DNA from: Saccharina japonica
Lineage: Eukaryota; Sar; Phaeophyceae; Laminariales; Laminariaceae
NCBI GenBank assembly: GCA_008828725.1
Contig: MEHQ01000699.1
Span: 331,895 to 395,894 of the forward strand
Direction of reading: 5' to 3'
DNA: 64,000 nucleotides
Part shown: in pieces, positions 1-11,944 of the stretch
How the letters are laid out: every line of letters begins with the position of its first letter
Position numbering within the stretch: position 1 is the first letter of the stretch
Notes under the pieces: model-generated
What the model was told of the DNA's origin: nothing
The model's database searches: none
Seen by the model: only the letters and a program-made list of their open reading frames with translations
Translations under genes and position numbers: made by a program

Positions 1-964
1 TGTATACATTTTACCCGCATACCTGGTAGGTCTACTCCCCGCGCGAACTGATGTGCTGTAGATAGCTTTGCTTTACTCAATGGTCGCGAGGGTCGGGTTA
101 TCGATACTATGGAGACTGGTGCTGAACGAAAGCCCATATATCACCCGCACATCAATACACGTGGCGTTGTGGGATTCTACAAAAAAGAGGACCTTTCGTC
201 AAACGCAACTGGCGGTTTCGTGAGAGTTGAAACTCGGAATGTGTCATCACCGGAAATGTCTACTCGTAGCCTAGCTGCTGTAGCGCAACCGATAGAGCTA
301 CGTATGCTGTGCCCGATAGTCATATACTATACTACAGTGGTTCGGAGCAATGCTACTGTAGGGAGAGCGTGCTTGTAGGGCGTACCGTGTTACCGTGTTA
401 GCAGGTGCCCTTATCTCTGTTGGCGGCTCAGGGCCACTTGGTACGAGTGGCTACAGCAGTGTATCCTATAGCTTTGCAAGTCGCAAGCTCTTACCATTGT
501 AATATTTCGGGATAAGTATGTACAGTACACCGCCACGAACATGTTACGTATAGAGTCCGGTGTTGAGTGAGGTACACACAGGGCCGCTAGCTCTCAATTA
601 TAGCAGCAGCGGCAGCAGCAGCAGTGACCTAAAGCCGGCGGTGAAAATAGGGGTACCCCACCTAAAGTGCGTTTGGTTTCTGCAGAATTCGTGTTCCTCG
701 ATGTGAACATCCGTCCGTACACAGCAGTACTGTCGTTTACCATGGTACTTATTTTTAAGGTAAACAGTGGTTTCACTTTTCAGCCCAAACTCAACCATTG
801 CACTGGCTGAGCTCCGCTACCATTGCCCCTCTCATCCTGCCCAGTATACTTGCATCCACTGAGTCTCACTGCCCAATGGTTTGTGCCCGACCAATGAATA
901 TTGTCACGAAACACACGTTAGACACCTACCCCTTGGAATGGTGTACCGGGTTCAGCTAACACTG
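1..964. repeat. Truncated third copy of the duplicated segment
   Basis: This stretch aligns by eye with 16541-17460 and, apart from one insertion, with 38590-39790. Shared landmarks run in the same order: a Tyr-rich start around 'ACTGATGT', a CAG/CAGCAGC run near 600, and the block around 870-950 that lies just 3' of the NTR-like genes in the other two copies. It therefore corresponds to the 3' flank of that gene. The gene's own last exon, expected just to the right, is absent because the homology stops near 965, where the palindromic array begins. I see no convincing gene in it. Confidence 0.7.
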
Positions 965-1971
965 GTATATGGGTGGAAGTTTCCACGGAAGTATGGGTGG
1001 AAGCTTCCACGAAAGCTTCCGTGGACTGCATTCGCTTGCACGAACGTTCACACATTTGAAGGACGTCCACCAACTTCCAGCGGTGCAAGCGGAAGTTCAT
1101 GGAAGAATCCATGAAAGCAGCGGTAGTAGCTTTCCATGGAAGTGGTGAAAAGCTTCCATGGGAGTGACGGAAGCTTCCATGAAATCTTCCATGGAAACTT
1201 CCATGGAAGCCACTTCCACGAAAGCTTTCATGGAAGCTTCCATGGAAGTTTCATGGAAGCTTCCGTGAAAGCTACTTCCACGGAAGCTTCCATTACTCCC
1301 ACGGGAGCTTCCACAGAAACTTCCACGGAAGTTGGCAAAGCTTCCACGGAAACTCCCGACGCTTCTGTGGAAGCTTCCATGGAAGTGATGAAAGCTTCCA
1401 TGGAAGTGATTGAAGCTTCCATGTGAGCGGAGGAAACTCCCGCGATTCGACCCCGTAGTAGAAAGAGCGAGGCTGGGAGTTGACCTTGTGCTTCGCACCT
1501 AGACAGGTCTACGGTGGCTCCATTCGGCTTCGCCTCACTCCACGTTTTTCATCAAAAAGGCTCTTATGGGAACACATCCTGGCGGGACTTGTTTGTGTGG
1601 GATCAGGGGTGTGATGGGATCACACTTTCTTTGGTGGACGAGTGGTGAAAATGTCCCACGAATACTTCCACGGAAGCTCCCGTGGAAGCTTCCATGAAAG
1701 TAACTTTCGCGGAAGCTTCCATGGAAGCTTCCATGGAAACTTCCGTGGAAGTCGCTTCCACGAAAGCTTCCGTGGAAGCTTTTCCACGGAAGTGGCTTCC
1801 ACGGAAGCTTCCATAGAAGTGTTTATGGAAGCTTCCGCGGAAGGCAGCGTCGACATCTTCCACGGAAGCACGTACGGCCTGCGTGGAAGCTTCCACCGTC
1901 CCCGTGGAAGCGTGGAAGCTTCCATGGAAGATTCCGTGGAAGTCCATGGAAAAACACAATAGTGGACTAGA
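965..1971. mobile_element. Foldback-like palindromic array element, copy 1
   Basis: Two arrays (about 965-1430 and 1641-1956) flank a unique core (about 1431-1640). The arrays are built from degenerate 12-mers of the type GGAAGCTTCCAT, which is self-complementary, so the array reads nearly the same on both strands. The core and the right terminus CAATAGTGGACTAGA (1957-1971) recur in inverted orientation at 29645-31322. The left end looks truncated relative to that copy. Long open frames on both strands (peptides rich in MEAS, GSFH or KLPW) follow from the stop-free repeat unit and are not called as genes. Family assignment (foldback or Mutator-like, non-autonomous) is inference. Confidence 0.7.
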
Positions 1972-2448
1972 TGCTGGTACCGCTTTAACTCGGATTTTCG
2001 TCCAGGACGTTAAGCACTAGTAGGGGAACCTACCTGGGTCTCTAGTCCGACAGTCCGTTGCATCCTACGTGGCGATAGAAGCGTATAGATACCAAACAGG
2101 AGTTCCGAAACGATCAAAATTCTTGCTGCTGAGCACTTTCATTTCGTGACGCAAACGCCGCAATGCCTGCCCTCCCTTGCAGATCAAAGAGCCCCAACAC
2201 GTCCTAGAGACTATACCGAACAAGCTATACGTTGGTCGGGAGTAGGGCTGAGCATTAGAACTGGAGCTATCCCGTATTCCGTAAGGAGTACTGATATGGT
2301 CTTAGTGTACCAGAAATATGATTGCTGCTGTAATAAAGACGACCTTATTTTTCGAAAGACTCTATTATTACGTACTGTAGTACTCATTTTTCGGTAAAAC
2401 AGAAAGAGTACGAGTCGGGCGCACGAAAAACGTTATCCCGCACACCAC
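1972..2448 (+). mobile_element. Partial copy of the A transposon family
   Basis: The sequence matches roughly 7050-7480 of the A copy on the plus strand and the reverse complement of 3770-4180. Shared blocks include CCGTTGCATCCTACGTGGC and the GTACTGATATGGT block. It is cut on the left by the palindromic array and on the right by a C-rich stretch that belongs to the inverted A copy. No coding region is recognised. Confidence 0.6.
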
Positions 2449-4733
2449 ACTACCCCCCCCCTCCCCCCCCGGAGGGCCGAAAAAAAAGTTTTGTTTTTTC
2501 CTTTTTGGTGAATTTCTTGGCTTTTCCCCTCTCACCAACTCTCACACAAAAAGGGCTTTCAAGGTACTTGATTAAGAGATAGAACATTGCTTGGATACAA
2601 CCCCCCACCAAGGTGTGCCTAGACAACAACAACAAAGATCTTAATATTTCAGTCACGAAAACAAACCATCGTGCTTGATTGAGTCAAATGGCCTGGAAAA
2701 CACTCCACGACGAGGAACGTAATGATCGCACAAATGTAATCATCGAAGACTGCCAAGATCTTTCTGGCGAACGCTTTGCGTGATCGTTCTGCCCCGCCTA
2801 CTCTTGCGCACGGGTTCTCCCACGTTCTCGCCCGGTGTCTCGCTACCGTTGCTGCTACTCCCCGCCCGTCCCCTCTTGCTCCCCCCTTCCCCTCCTTCAC
2901 CCCCTTCCCTTCGTCCCCCCGGCTGTTCGTCTTCGTTCTCATCCTTGTGGTCGTCCTTGTCGTCTTCCTCTTACTCCTCCCCTCCCCCCCTGTCCCTCTT
3001 CTCTTCCGACTGCTCTTCCTCCTCCCGCCCCCCCCCGTCCCTCTCCTCTTCTGACTCCTGTTCTGACTCCTCCTCCTCTTCCTCCTCCTCTGAGTTGTCT
3101 GACTCATCTGACCCCCCGTCGTGCTGTGAGACCGTACGGCGTGCTGCGGGAGCTATGGAACCCTTACTCTTCTGCTGGGAGACCGTTCGGCGTGCTACGG
3201 TGGCTCTGGCAGCCTTGCCCTTTGGCATCCTTTTCGCCACCGCCTCCTTCTCTGTCTTGCTTACGTCAAAGCTGCTTTCGAATCTCGCAGTGTTGGGGTC
3301 TGCTTTGTTCAGAGCCAACGAAGTGGAATGCTGCCCTTCTACGTGATAGGACATGCAGTATTTCCACACCCACTCTGCAGGGCCGCAAAACTTGCACTTC
3401 AGGGGTACGTTAGTGCATGGGGTCGATGACGTGAGCTTTGACGCCGCTGATAGGCCTCAAGCAACGAGACTTCTTTGCGAAGGGGGCCTTGGATAGGGCT
3501 CCCTCCACCACGGAGACAGTGCTCATCGTGATCACTCTCTCCCTCTCTCTCTGTCGCTTCTACGGTCGGCGCCTGTCCGCTCTTAGGGGGCGGCGTGGAC
3601 TGTAGTACCCCACTAGGCTGTGCCCCCCTTGGTATTATCTAGGATTTAGTATTGGGATGTTTTATATAGGAGATTGTGTGGCGTTATGAGGGGGGGGATG
3701 GGTCCGTCGTACCCCCCCTCCCCCCTTGAGAGGTCCAAAATAAAGTTTTGGGTGTGTGGTGTCGAAAACGTTTTTTTTGTGCGCCCTTGGTCGTACCGTA
3801 GTTAAGTCTTGAAAAACAAATAGTTTCGCAGCAATAATAGTGTTTATGACACAATAACACCATATCAGTACTCCTCACCGAACATGACCTAAATCCAATT
3901 TTAATGCTCAAACCTGCTCCCGGCCAACGTATAGCTTGATCGGCATAAAGGTGTTGTCGCTTTTAGGTCTGCAAGGGAGGGCAGGCATTGCTGTGTGTTT
4001 GCATCACGAAACAAAAGTGCTCAGCGGCAAGAACTTTGATCGTAGCTCCTGTTTGGAATCTTCACTCTGCTGTTGCCACGTAGGATGCAACGGACGGTCG
4101 AGGTAGAGGCCCAGCAGGTAGGTTCACCTACTACTCTTGTAGTGCTCGGCGTCCTCGTCGAAAATCTGAGTTTAAACAGTATCAGCAGCAACCGGCGAAA
4201 CTGCCATGTTTCAAATTCGTCTTCGGGTGTCAGGGGTATGGCGAGTCGTTTTTGTGTGGGAGGCACTTTTCGTGATGGGTAAAAGGCGCCGGATCGATCC
4301 GGCTCCTGAGACACAAATGTTGCCCATAACCTACGCTCTCCACAACCTGCCCATAGGGAGCTGGTTTGAGTATTAAAACTGGAGAAATGTCGCTTTCGGT
4401 AGGGAGTCATGCAAGGTCGAAATTATACCAGAAATAGTATTGCATCTGAAATCAAAACCACCTTTTTCTGTTTTTTTGTAAACTGCAGTGCTCTTTCTTA
4501 CCTGGTATATTTTCACATTTTTTGCCCGAAGGAGCCGTAATTATTTCTATTTGTTTCGCGTTTCGTCGTTGTGCGTGTAAACCGTGCAGGATTGGAGTCT
4601 TGGCCGTTTATTATGAGAATATCATGAATCACGATGCATAACGGATGCTGAATGTCGCTCCTGATCTCGAAGCAACCTTGTAGCTGGTTTCGCGCAACCT
4701 CAATGATGGAGGGCTAGCCCACAATCACCCCGG
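2449..4733 (-). mobile_element. A-family element, inverted copy
   Basis: Read on the minus strand from 4733 downward, this matches 6490-8198 closely and then continues further, through about 2640. It includes a zinc-finger ORF followed by a long acidic, purine-rich tract. Its left part (2640-3050) is missing from the plus-strand copy, so this is the longer of the two. It abuts segment B at 4733, and the plus-strand A copy begins at the far end of B, giving an inverted A - B - A layout. The class is uncertain. A DNA transposon is likeliest given the Cys2His2 finger, but no catalytic domain is visible. Confidence 0.55.
2971..3456 (-). CDS. Zinc-finger ORF of the A element (partial)
   Basis: The open frame runs from after a stop at 3457-3459 down to 2971. 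It encodes a finger CKFC-x12/13-H-x4-H (CKFCSPAEWVWKYCMSYH, then VEGQH), then a basic stretch with two AARR-type motifs, then a Glu/Ser-rich acidic tail. Single Cys2His2 or BED-like fingers at the N-terminus are typical of DNA-binding transposase or transposon-associated proteins. No DDE motif or other catalytic residue follows. There is no ATG at the head of this frame, and a short ATG-started frame of about 41 codons lies just upstream (3412-3537, minus), so a spliced start is possible. The plus-strand copy at 7784 has the same finger. Product name is inference. Confidence 0.4.
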   Translation of the reverse strand, partial: GLSAASKLTSSTPCTNVPLKCKFCGPAEWVWKYCMSYHVEGQHSTSLALNKADPNTARFESSFDVSKTEKEAVAKRMPKGKAARATVARRTVSQQKSKGSIAPAARRTVSQHDGGSDESDNSEEEEEEEESEQESEEERDGGGREEEEQSEEKRDRGGGEE

Positions 4734-6489
4734 GCGAGAGCTGTTTGTGTTCGCTCACCATTCGTTGCATTGTTTCGTTGTCATGCGAGCATCGAATGGC
4801 CCAACTGCGTTTGTTTGAGTACGATCCACCGAAAAACGTAGAAATACTGATACTTACAGTAGTATGCTCGTACCCTTATTGACGTTTAGTTAATAGTATA
4901 CATATACAAGCACGACCGAACGTCTGTTTGTTTCGCACCTTTTATTAGGAATATAACGCCCGAGGTGAAAACCATAGAGTTTGGATGTCATTTCACTCTG
5001 AAGATTCATTGGAATATGGGACTTGAGGCAAGGATGACGGACACGGGTTGGGATCATACATTTCAAGCACAGTTCCTGGCACTACAAGTACGCGCAGTCT
5101 TGTTGCAGCTCGTTGGGTACACTGCAACGCGAGACGTTGTCTTTTGAATACGCAAGGTGCTTGAGCTTGGAGGGCAAAAATGGATGGGGGATTTTAACGC
5201 TGTCTGAAAGACTACAGTAAATACCATTCATTGTCATGTCAAGGTCGTTGCATACAAATCGTGTATTCTGGCCTCCAAGGATTCGAATGCCTAATAGGAA
5301 GCACGGTGTACTTTTGGAGATGAGTGACAGGAATTGTACATTAGCGAGAACGAACCTCTGTTAAACCTCGTACCCCGCCCCCATTCCGATCCCATGGCTG
5401 TACTCGAAGAAACACCAAAAACATTATGTGTCATGCTAGACTGAGGTAGGTGGTCTTGAACAGAGCGCGTTGTACGAGACTACTACTGCTGTTAGTATAC
5501 TGCACGCAGCATCCGGTCGATACCTCTTCGTCCCTTTGGGGTTTAAGTTTGCGATATCACTGCATCGCAGACATAATGAAGACGCGCACAAAACATTAAA
5601 TTAGCAGTACGAGGTTGAACGTTTCGTTTTTCTTCGTTGACATTTTCAGTGGAGTGTTTGCGATAGAAGTAAAAACAAAATACTTTCCTTCCGCTCAAAA
5701 AAGTAAATTCCCTTCCCCTTATGGTTTCGGTGTGTTTGCGATGATAGAAGTAAACAAAAATCCTGCAGGCGACGCCTCCGAAAATGATAAGGGAATCGGG
5801 GTGAGGCAATGCGGCAAACCAAACAAACAACGAAACTAGAAAACAAAAAGTAGCGTACGAGAGGAACGGCAGCCCAGCAACGGCGGCGGCGGCAGCGGTA
5901 ACCACAGTGCCGCAGCTGCTATCCCACGACCGCAAGCAGCAGCACAGGTGGCTGCAGCTACGTGGCGGCAACCCCAGCAGCATCGGCAGCCCCAGCAGCA
6001 GCGGCGGCAGCAGCAGCAGCAGCAGCAGCAGATCAGCAGAAGCTACAGCTTCCGTTTTTTCTTTTTTCGATTTTGCGCCCGACTATTCTTGTCGTCGTGT
6101 GCTGCTCCTGCTGCTGCCCTCGACCTACGCGCGACACCGCGCCGGCAAGCTCCGCTCCAAGCCCACCCGGTGCCCGACATATAAAGACCGTGGCGGCGCG
6201 CCGCCGCTGCTGCTAGTACTACTACTGCTGCTACCGCAGTGTGGTGAAATTGAAATGATACTCGACGATCTGTCATCCTGTCGCGCTCTACAAGCAAGGC
6301 AGTACGAGAGTAACTCGTACTCGTACGAGTAGAGTAGTTCTTTCTGAACGGCGCATCCTCCACGACACAAGCCGGCGAGAGCGTACCGTAGCGGGCCGCC
6401 AGCAGTCCGCCGGCGCCCCGTTAGCAAACTCCAGCACCGCTCGTCCGTATCATGCTCTAGCTACACCGCTCGAGCCTCTGTGCTCCCAC
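4734..6489 (+). repeat. Segment B, first copy
   Basis: Nearly identical to 8199-9957. It starts GGGCGAGAGCTGTTTGTG and ends CACCGGTTGTTGGG. It contains a GC-rich trinucleotide region (CAG/GGC runs, about 5880-6040) whose open frames in several phases are Gln-, Ala- or Ser-rich and have no domain. A 60-codon ATG frame at 4965-5147 is conserved in the second copy but unrecognised. Because B follows A in both places, it may be the other end of the same mobile element, with the middle lost. That is inference. Confidence 0.6.
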
Positions 6490-8198
6490 CGGTTGTTGGG
6501 TGATTGTGGGCTAGCCCTCCATCATTGAGGTTGCGCGAAACCAGCTACAAGGTTGCTTCGAGATCAGGAGCGACATTCAGCATCCGTTATGCATCGTGAT
6601 TCATGATATTCTCATAATAAACGGCCAAGACTCCAATCCTGCACGGTTTACACGCACAACGACGAAACGCGAAACGAATGTATAGAAAGAATTACGGCCC
6701 CTTCGGGCAAAAAATGTGAAAATATACCAGGTAAGAAAGAGCACTGCAGTTTACAAAAAAAACAGAAAAATGTAGTTTTGATTTCAGATGCAATACTATT
6801 TCTGGTATAATTTCGACCTTGCATGACTCCCTACCAAAACCGACATTTGTCCAGTTCTAATACTCAAACCTGCTCCCTATGGGCAGGTTGTGGAGAGCGT
6901 AGGTTATGGGCAACATTTGTGTCTCAGGAGCCGGATCGATCCGGCGCCTTTTACCCATCACGAAAAGTGCCTCCCACACAAAAACGACTCGCGATACCCC
7001 TGACACTCGAAGACGAATTTGAAACATGGCAGTTTCGCCGGCTGCTACTGATACTGTTTAAACTCAGATTTTCGCCGAGGACGCCGAGCACTACAACAGT
7101 AAGAGTAGTAGGTGAACCTACCTGCTGGGCCTCTACCTCGACCGTCCGTTGCATCCTACGTGGCAACAGCAGAGTGAAGATTCCAAACAGGAGCTACGAT
7201 CAAAGTTCTTGCCGCTGAGCACTTTTGTTTCGTGATGCAAACACACAGCAATGCCTGCCCTCCCTTGCAGACCTAAAAGCGACAACACCTTTATGCCGAT
7301 CAAGCTATACGTTGGCCGGGAGCAGGTTTGAGCATTAAAATTGGATTTAGGTCATGTTCGGTGAGGAGTACTGATATGGTGTTATTGTGTCATAAACACT
7401 ATTATTGCTGCGAAACTATTTGTTTTTCAAGACTTAACTACGGTACGACCAAGGGCGCACAAAAAAAACGTTTTCGACACCACACACCCAAAACTTTATT
7501 TTGGACCTCTCAAGGGGGGAGGGGGGGTACGACGGACCCATCCCCCCCCTCATAACGCCACACAATCTCCTATATAAAACATCCCAATACTAAATCCTAG
7601 ATAATACCAAGGGGGGCACAGCCTAGTGGGGTACTACAGTCCACGCAGCCCCCTAAGAGCGGACAGGCGCCGACCGTAGAAGCGACAGAGAGAGAGGGAG
7701 AGAGATGATCACGATGAGCACTGTCTCCGTGGTGGAGGGAGCCCTATCCAAGGCCCCCTTCGCAAAGAAGTCTCGTTGCTTGAGGCCTATCAGCGGCGTC
7801 AAAGTTCACGTCATCGACCCCATGCACTAACGTACCCCTGAAGTGCAAGTTTTGCAGCCCTGCAGAGTGGGTGTGGAAATACTGCATGTCCCATCACGTA
7901 GAAGGGCAGCATTCCACTTCGTTGGCTCTGAACAAAGCAGACCCCAACACTGCGAGATTCGAAAGCAGCTTTGACGTAAGCAAGACAGAGAAGGAGGCGG
8001 TGGCGAGAAGGATGCCAAAGGGCAAGGCTGCCAGAGCCCCCGTAGCACGCCGAACGGTCTCCCAGCGGAAGAGTAAGGGTTCCATAGCCCCCGCAGCACG
8101 CCGTAAGGGCTCACAGCATGACGGGGGGTCAGATGAGTCAGACGACTCAGAGGAGGAGGAAGAGGAGAAGGAAGAGGAGGAGGAGTCAGAAGAAGAGC
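6490..8198 (+). mobile_element. A-family element, plus-strand copy
   Basis: It begins TGATTGTGGGCTAGCCCTCC, the exact inverse of the end of the inverted copy at 4733. It carries the same finger ORF and stops abruptly inside the acidic tract (about 8198), where segment B begins. Relative to the inverted copy it has lost everything beyond that tract, so A plus B here looks like an internal-deletion derivative. No terminal repeats or target duplication could be fixed. Confidence 0.55.
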
Positions 8199-8602
8199 CG
8201 GGCGAGAGCTGTTTGTGTTCGCTCACCATTCGTTGCATTTTTTCGTTGTCATGCGAGCATCGAATGGCCCAACTGCGTTTGTTTGAGTACGACCCACCGA
8301 AAAACGTAGAAATACTGATACTTACAGTAGTATGCTCGTACCTTTATTTACGTTTAGTATACATATACAAGCACGACCGAAAGTCTGTTTGGTTCGCACC
8401 TTTTATTAGGCATATAACGCCTGAGGCGAAAACAATGGAGTTTGGATGTCATTTCATTCTGAAGATTCATTGGGATATGGGACTTGAGGCAAGGATGACG
8501 GACACGGGTTGGGATCATACATTTCAAGCACAGTTCCTGGCACTACAAACTGTCTTGTTGCAGCTCGTTGGGTACACTGCAACGCGATACGTTGTGTTTT
8601 GA
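7784..8602 (+). CDS. Zinc-finger ORF of the A element, fused to B sequence
   Basis: The open frame follows a stop at 7781-7783. It encodes CKFCSPAEWVWKYCMSHH then VEGQH (a C-x2-C-x12-H-x4-H finger), a basic linker and a Glu-rich acidic stretch. It then crosses the A/B junction near 8198 and runs into unrelated residues until the stop at 8602. Only the part before 8198 has a counterpart in the inverted copy; the rest is an accident of the junction. No ATG heads this frame. A 41-codon ATG frame at 7705-7830, ending MH then stop, may be a first exon. No catalytic domain is present. Confidence 0.35.
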   Translation, partial: GLSAASKFTSSTPCTNVPLKCKFCSPAEWVWKYCMSHHVEGQHSTSLALNKADPNTARFESSFDVSKTEKEAVARRMPKGKAARAPVARRTVSQRKSKGSIAPAARRKGSQHDGGSDESDDSEEEEEEKEEEEESEEEPGESCLCSLTIRCIFSLSCEHRMAQLRLFEYDPPKNVEILILTVVCSYLYLRLVYIYKHDRKSVWFAPFIRHITPEAKTMEFGCHFILKIHWDMGLEARMTDTGWDHTFQAQFLALQTVLLQLVGYTATRYVVF

Positions 8603-9957
8603 ATACGCAAGGTGCTTGAGCTTGGATGGGCAAAAATGGATGGGGGTTTTTATCGCTGTCTGAAAGACTACAGTAAATACCATTCATTGTCGTGTCAAGG
8701 TCGTTGCATACAGATCGTGTGTGGTAATTTTCCTCCAAGCATTAAAATGCTTAATATGAAGCACGGTGTACATTTGGAGCCGACTGACCGAAATAGTACA
8801 GCAGCGAGAACGAACCTCTGTTAAACCTCGTACCCCGCCCACGTTCCGATCCCATGGCTGTACTCGAAGAAACACCAAAAACATTATGTGTCATGTTAGA
8901 CTGAGGTAGGTGGTCTTGAACAGAGTGCGTTGTACGAGACTACTACTGTTAGTGTACTGCACGCAGCATCCGGTCGATACCTCTTTGTCCCTTTGGGGTT
9001 TAAGTTTGCGACATCACTGCATCGCAGACATAATGAAGACACGTACAACATTAAATTAGCAGTACGAGGTTGGACGTTTCGTTTTTCTTCGTTGACATTT
9101 TCAGTGGAGTGTTTGCGATAGAAGTAAAATATATATATACTTTCCTTCCGCTCAAAAAAGTAAATTTCCTTCCCCTTATGGTTTCGGTGTGTTTGCGATA
9201 GAAGTAAACAAAATCCGGCAGGCGACGCCTCCGAAAATGATAAGGGAAGTAGGGTGAGGCAATGCGGCAAACCAAACAAACAACGAAACTGGAAAACAAA
9301 AAGTAGCGTACGAGAGGAACGGCAGCCCAGCAACGGCGGCGGCGGCAGCGGTGACCGCAGTGCCGCAGCGGCTATCCCACGACCGCAAGCAGCAGCACAG
9401 GTGGCTGCAGCTACGTGGCGGCAACCCCAGCAGCATCGGCAGCCCCAGCAGCAGCGGCGGCAGCAGCACCAGCAGCAGCAGCAGATCAGCAGAAGCTACA
9501 GCTTCCGTTTTTTCTTTTTTCGATTTTGCGCCCGACTATTCTTGTCGTCGTGTGCTGCTCCTGCTGCTGCCCTCGACCTACGCGCGACACCGCGCCGGCA
9601 AGCTCCCCTCCAAGCCCACCCGGTGCCCGACATATATATACCGTGGCGGCGCGCCGCCGCTGCTGCTAGTACTGCTACTGCTGCTACTGCAGTGTGGTGA
9701 AATTGAAATGATACTCGACGATCTGTCATCCTGTCGCGCTCTACAAGCAAGGCAGTACGAGAGTAACTCGTACTCGTACGAGTAGAGTAGTTCTTTCTGA
9801 ACGGCGCATCCTCCACGACACCAAGCCGGCGAGAGCGTACCGTAGCGGGCCGCCAGCAGTCCGCCGGCGCCCCGTTAGCAAACTCCAGCACCGCTCGTCC
9901 GTATCATGCTCTAGCTACACCTCTCGAGCCTCTGTGCTCCCATCACCGGTTGTTGTG
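8199..9957 (+). repeat. Segment B, second copy
   Basis: Near-identical repeat of 4734-6489 with the same CAG/GGC-rich block (about 9330-9490). Its right border coincides with the insertion point of the LTR element: the last five bases, TTGTG (9953-9957), are repeated after that element at 14044-14048. No gene is recognised. Confidence 0.6.
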
Positions 9958-10514
9958 TGAAAGAATGACGCGTGTGTCGAGGCTCTGCCTCTGTGGATAC
10001 AGATGGCAGAGGTGGCACCGAAGTGTCTGTAAATATCACTTGTGAAGAAGAAGAAAAGTCATGGTTTGAAAAGGCGCTTATGCGGCCATATTCGAAAGAA
10101 GATTGACCTCAGGGAGATCAATGGAAAAGGAAGAAGCGAAGAGAAGAAGAGAGAAGAGGAGTAGAGTAGAGTAGAGTAGAGTAGAGTGATCGAGGTGGGG
10201 GATGCCCGCACCTGATCATCTCGGTACAATGCCCATGCTACGGACAGTTACATTCTACCGTAGTCGGTACTGTTCCCTGTAATGTTCTCTACAAAGTTAT
10301 AGTAACGTTCTAGCAACGTTCTCAGCATCGTTCCTGGTGAAGATGCTATGGGCATACAATACTGCGCACTACGAGTAAGACAAACTCGTAATATATCCGC
10401 ATATTGCAATTACCCGAATATGTAGACTAAGATACTTAATTTCGTCGAGTCTCAGTGCGTAGTGACTGCAAATCACAATAGATACGTATGGATCTCAACG
10501 TCCATATGCTAACA
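9958..10514. repeat. Left LTR
   Basis: 557 bp with TG/CA ends, matching 13503-14043. It contains an A/G-rich block (GAAGAAGAAGAAAAG) and a run of GTAGA repeats that is longer here than in the right LTR. Confidence 0.85.
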
Positions 10515-11944
10515 CGCCCCCGTGATGAAAGTCAGTAGCTAGAGTGACGCTTACGGTGTAGAAACCTGATACTCAAAAATCAAAATGAACGAGTGAAGAA
10601 TGAAAGACTGGTACAACATATTCTGTCCTGCGCGAATGCAGCGGCAATATGGAAAATAGTAAACACAAAGTTCACTACATATCCAGTCCCGTGTGATGAC
10701 GGTGGCAATATGGTTGAACTCATGTCAGAAAAGCTAATCGTGGTTGTGCATGACTACTGAGTCATAACCTACAATGAAAAGCGTAGAAAGGTATCTGCTG
10801 TAGCTGTAACCCGCCCCTTTAATTGAATGCTACAATAACAGAGCTACGGAAATAGCACGTAATCTTGCAGAAACAAAATTGGTGGGTTTGTACCCAGACA
10901 AGAATAGCAATGACCTACTCTATGTACCAGTAGCAATGACCTACTGTATGTACCAGTAGCAATGACCCACGGTATGTACCAGTACGTGGGAATACTCTTT
11001 TGTCAAGCAACCAACATTGGATAGTTGAAGAGACATCTGATAAGACCGAGACGCGTGTCCAGTGTTGAGTATAGACGTGCGTACATACTCATATGAATCC
11101 TACAGAGTAGTACCTGGTGTAAGCAAAGTCAAAGAAGAAAACAAATCGTGGTGTCAATACCAGCGAAGTATACCCTAGAAAAGAAACGTTAACCCGTATG
11201 ATGGGTGTTCAACGCGCCCCCTGAATAGATACCTAGAGCAACATGAAACCGAAGTAGAAACTGATGACATTCGTCCAGTACAGCGAAAAGTGCACTGTTC
11301 AGTTGTGTACATGTATGTACGTACGTACTCGCAATAAGTTTTAGGAGTACAGATAGTACGGCAACATACTACGTTGGGCGTCATCGTATCGCAAAATAGA
11401 CTCGTGGTGCTGTGGTAATGACCAGCGACCTATATCCTAGCAAAACGTAAGAAAGTGTCTACTGCACTTGTGGTACGCCCCCCCCCAATGGATCCTAGGA
11501 CTAAGAAATCGAACGAAATCGAAAAGAAAACGCGGACAGAGGTATGTATGTGTCCAGCTACACTGATATCTGTGAAGTAAAAATCAGCATTGTGAGTGTG
11601 TATTTAGGATACGTACTCAAAGAAAAGAAAGTTGTGGAAAACTAAGGAACAACTAATATCAAGGCAGATGTTTATCCTTGACGGCAAACAGCAGTGCGCA
11701 TCGTGTTTGATCTCACGTAAAACGTACTCGTGTGAAAAATACTCTACATACAGCAAAGCCAACAGAGGAAAAGCATAAAAATATACATCCCCAAAGAAAA
11801 CCAAGATAAAGAAGAGACGCAAGGAACGCGCATGATAATGAGGATCTTCGTTCTTCGAGCTGGTGTTGCGTAGATATGCTGTAGTTGAAGAAATAAGTGG
11901 TGCTGCTGCTGCTGATCTTCTGTAGACGGTCTAGTTGTGAAGAA

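Noticed and set aside
1097-1962. Long open frames on both strands (MEAS-, GSFH- and KLPW-type repeat peptides), also at 29512-30362 and 30484-31464
   Set aside because: They come from a stop-free, self-complementary repeat unit and mirror each other on the two strands. No start context, splice pattern or domain supports translation.
2776-3413. Plus-strand Pro/Ser/Leu-rich ORFs up to 192 codons
   Set aside because: They are the antisense of the acidic purine-rich tract of the A-element finger ORF.
5907-6427. Gln-, Ala- and Ser-rich ORFs in segment B (and 9254-9891)
   Set aside because: Trinucleotide-rich DNA is open in several frames on both strands; no one frame is favoured and the whole block is a repeat copy.
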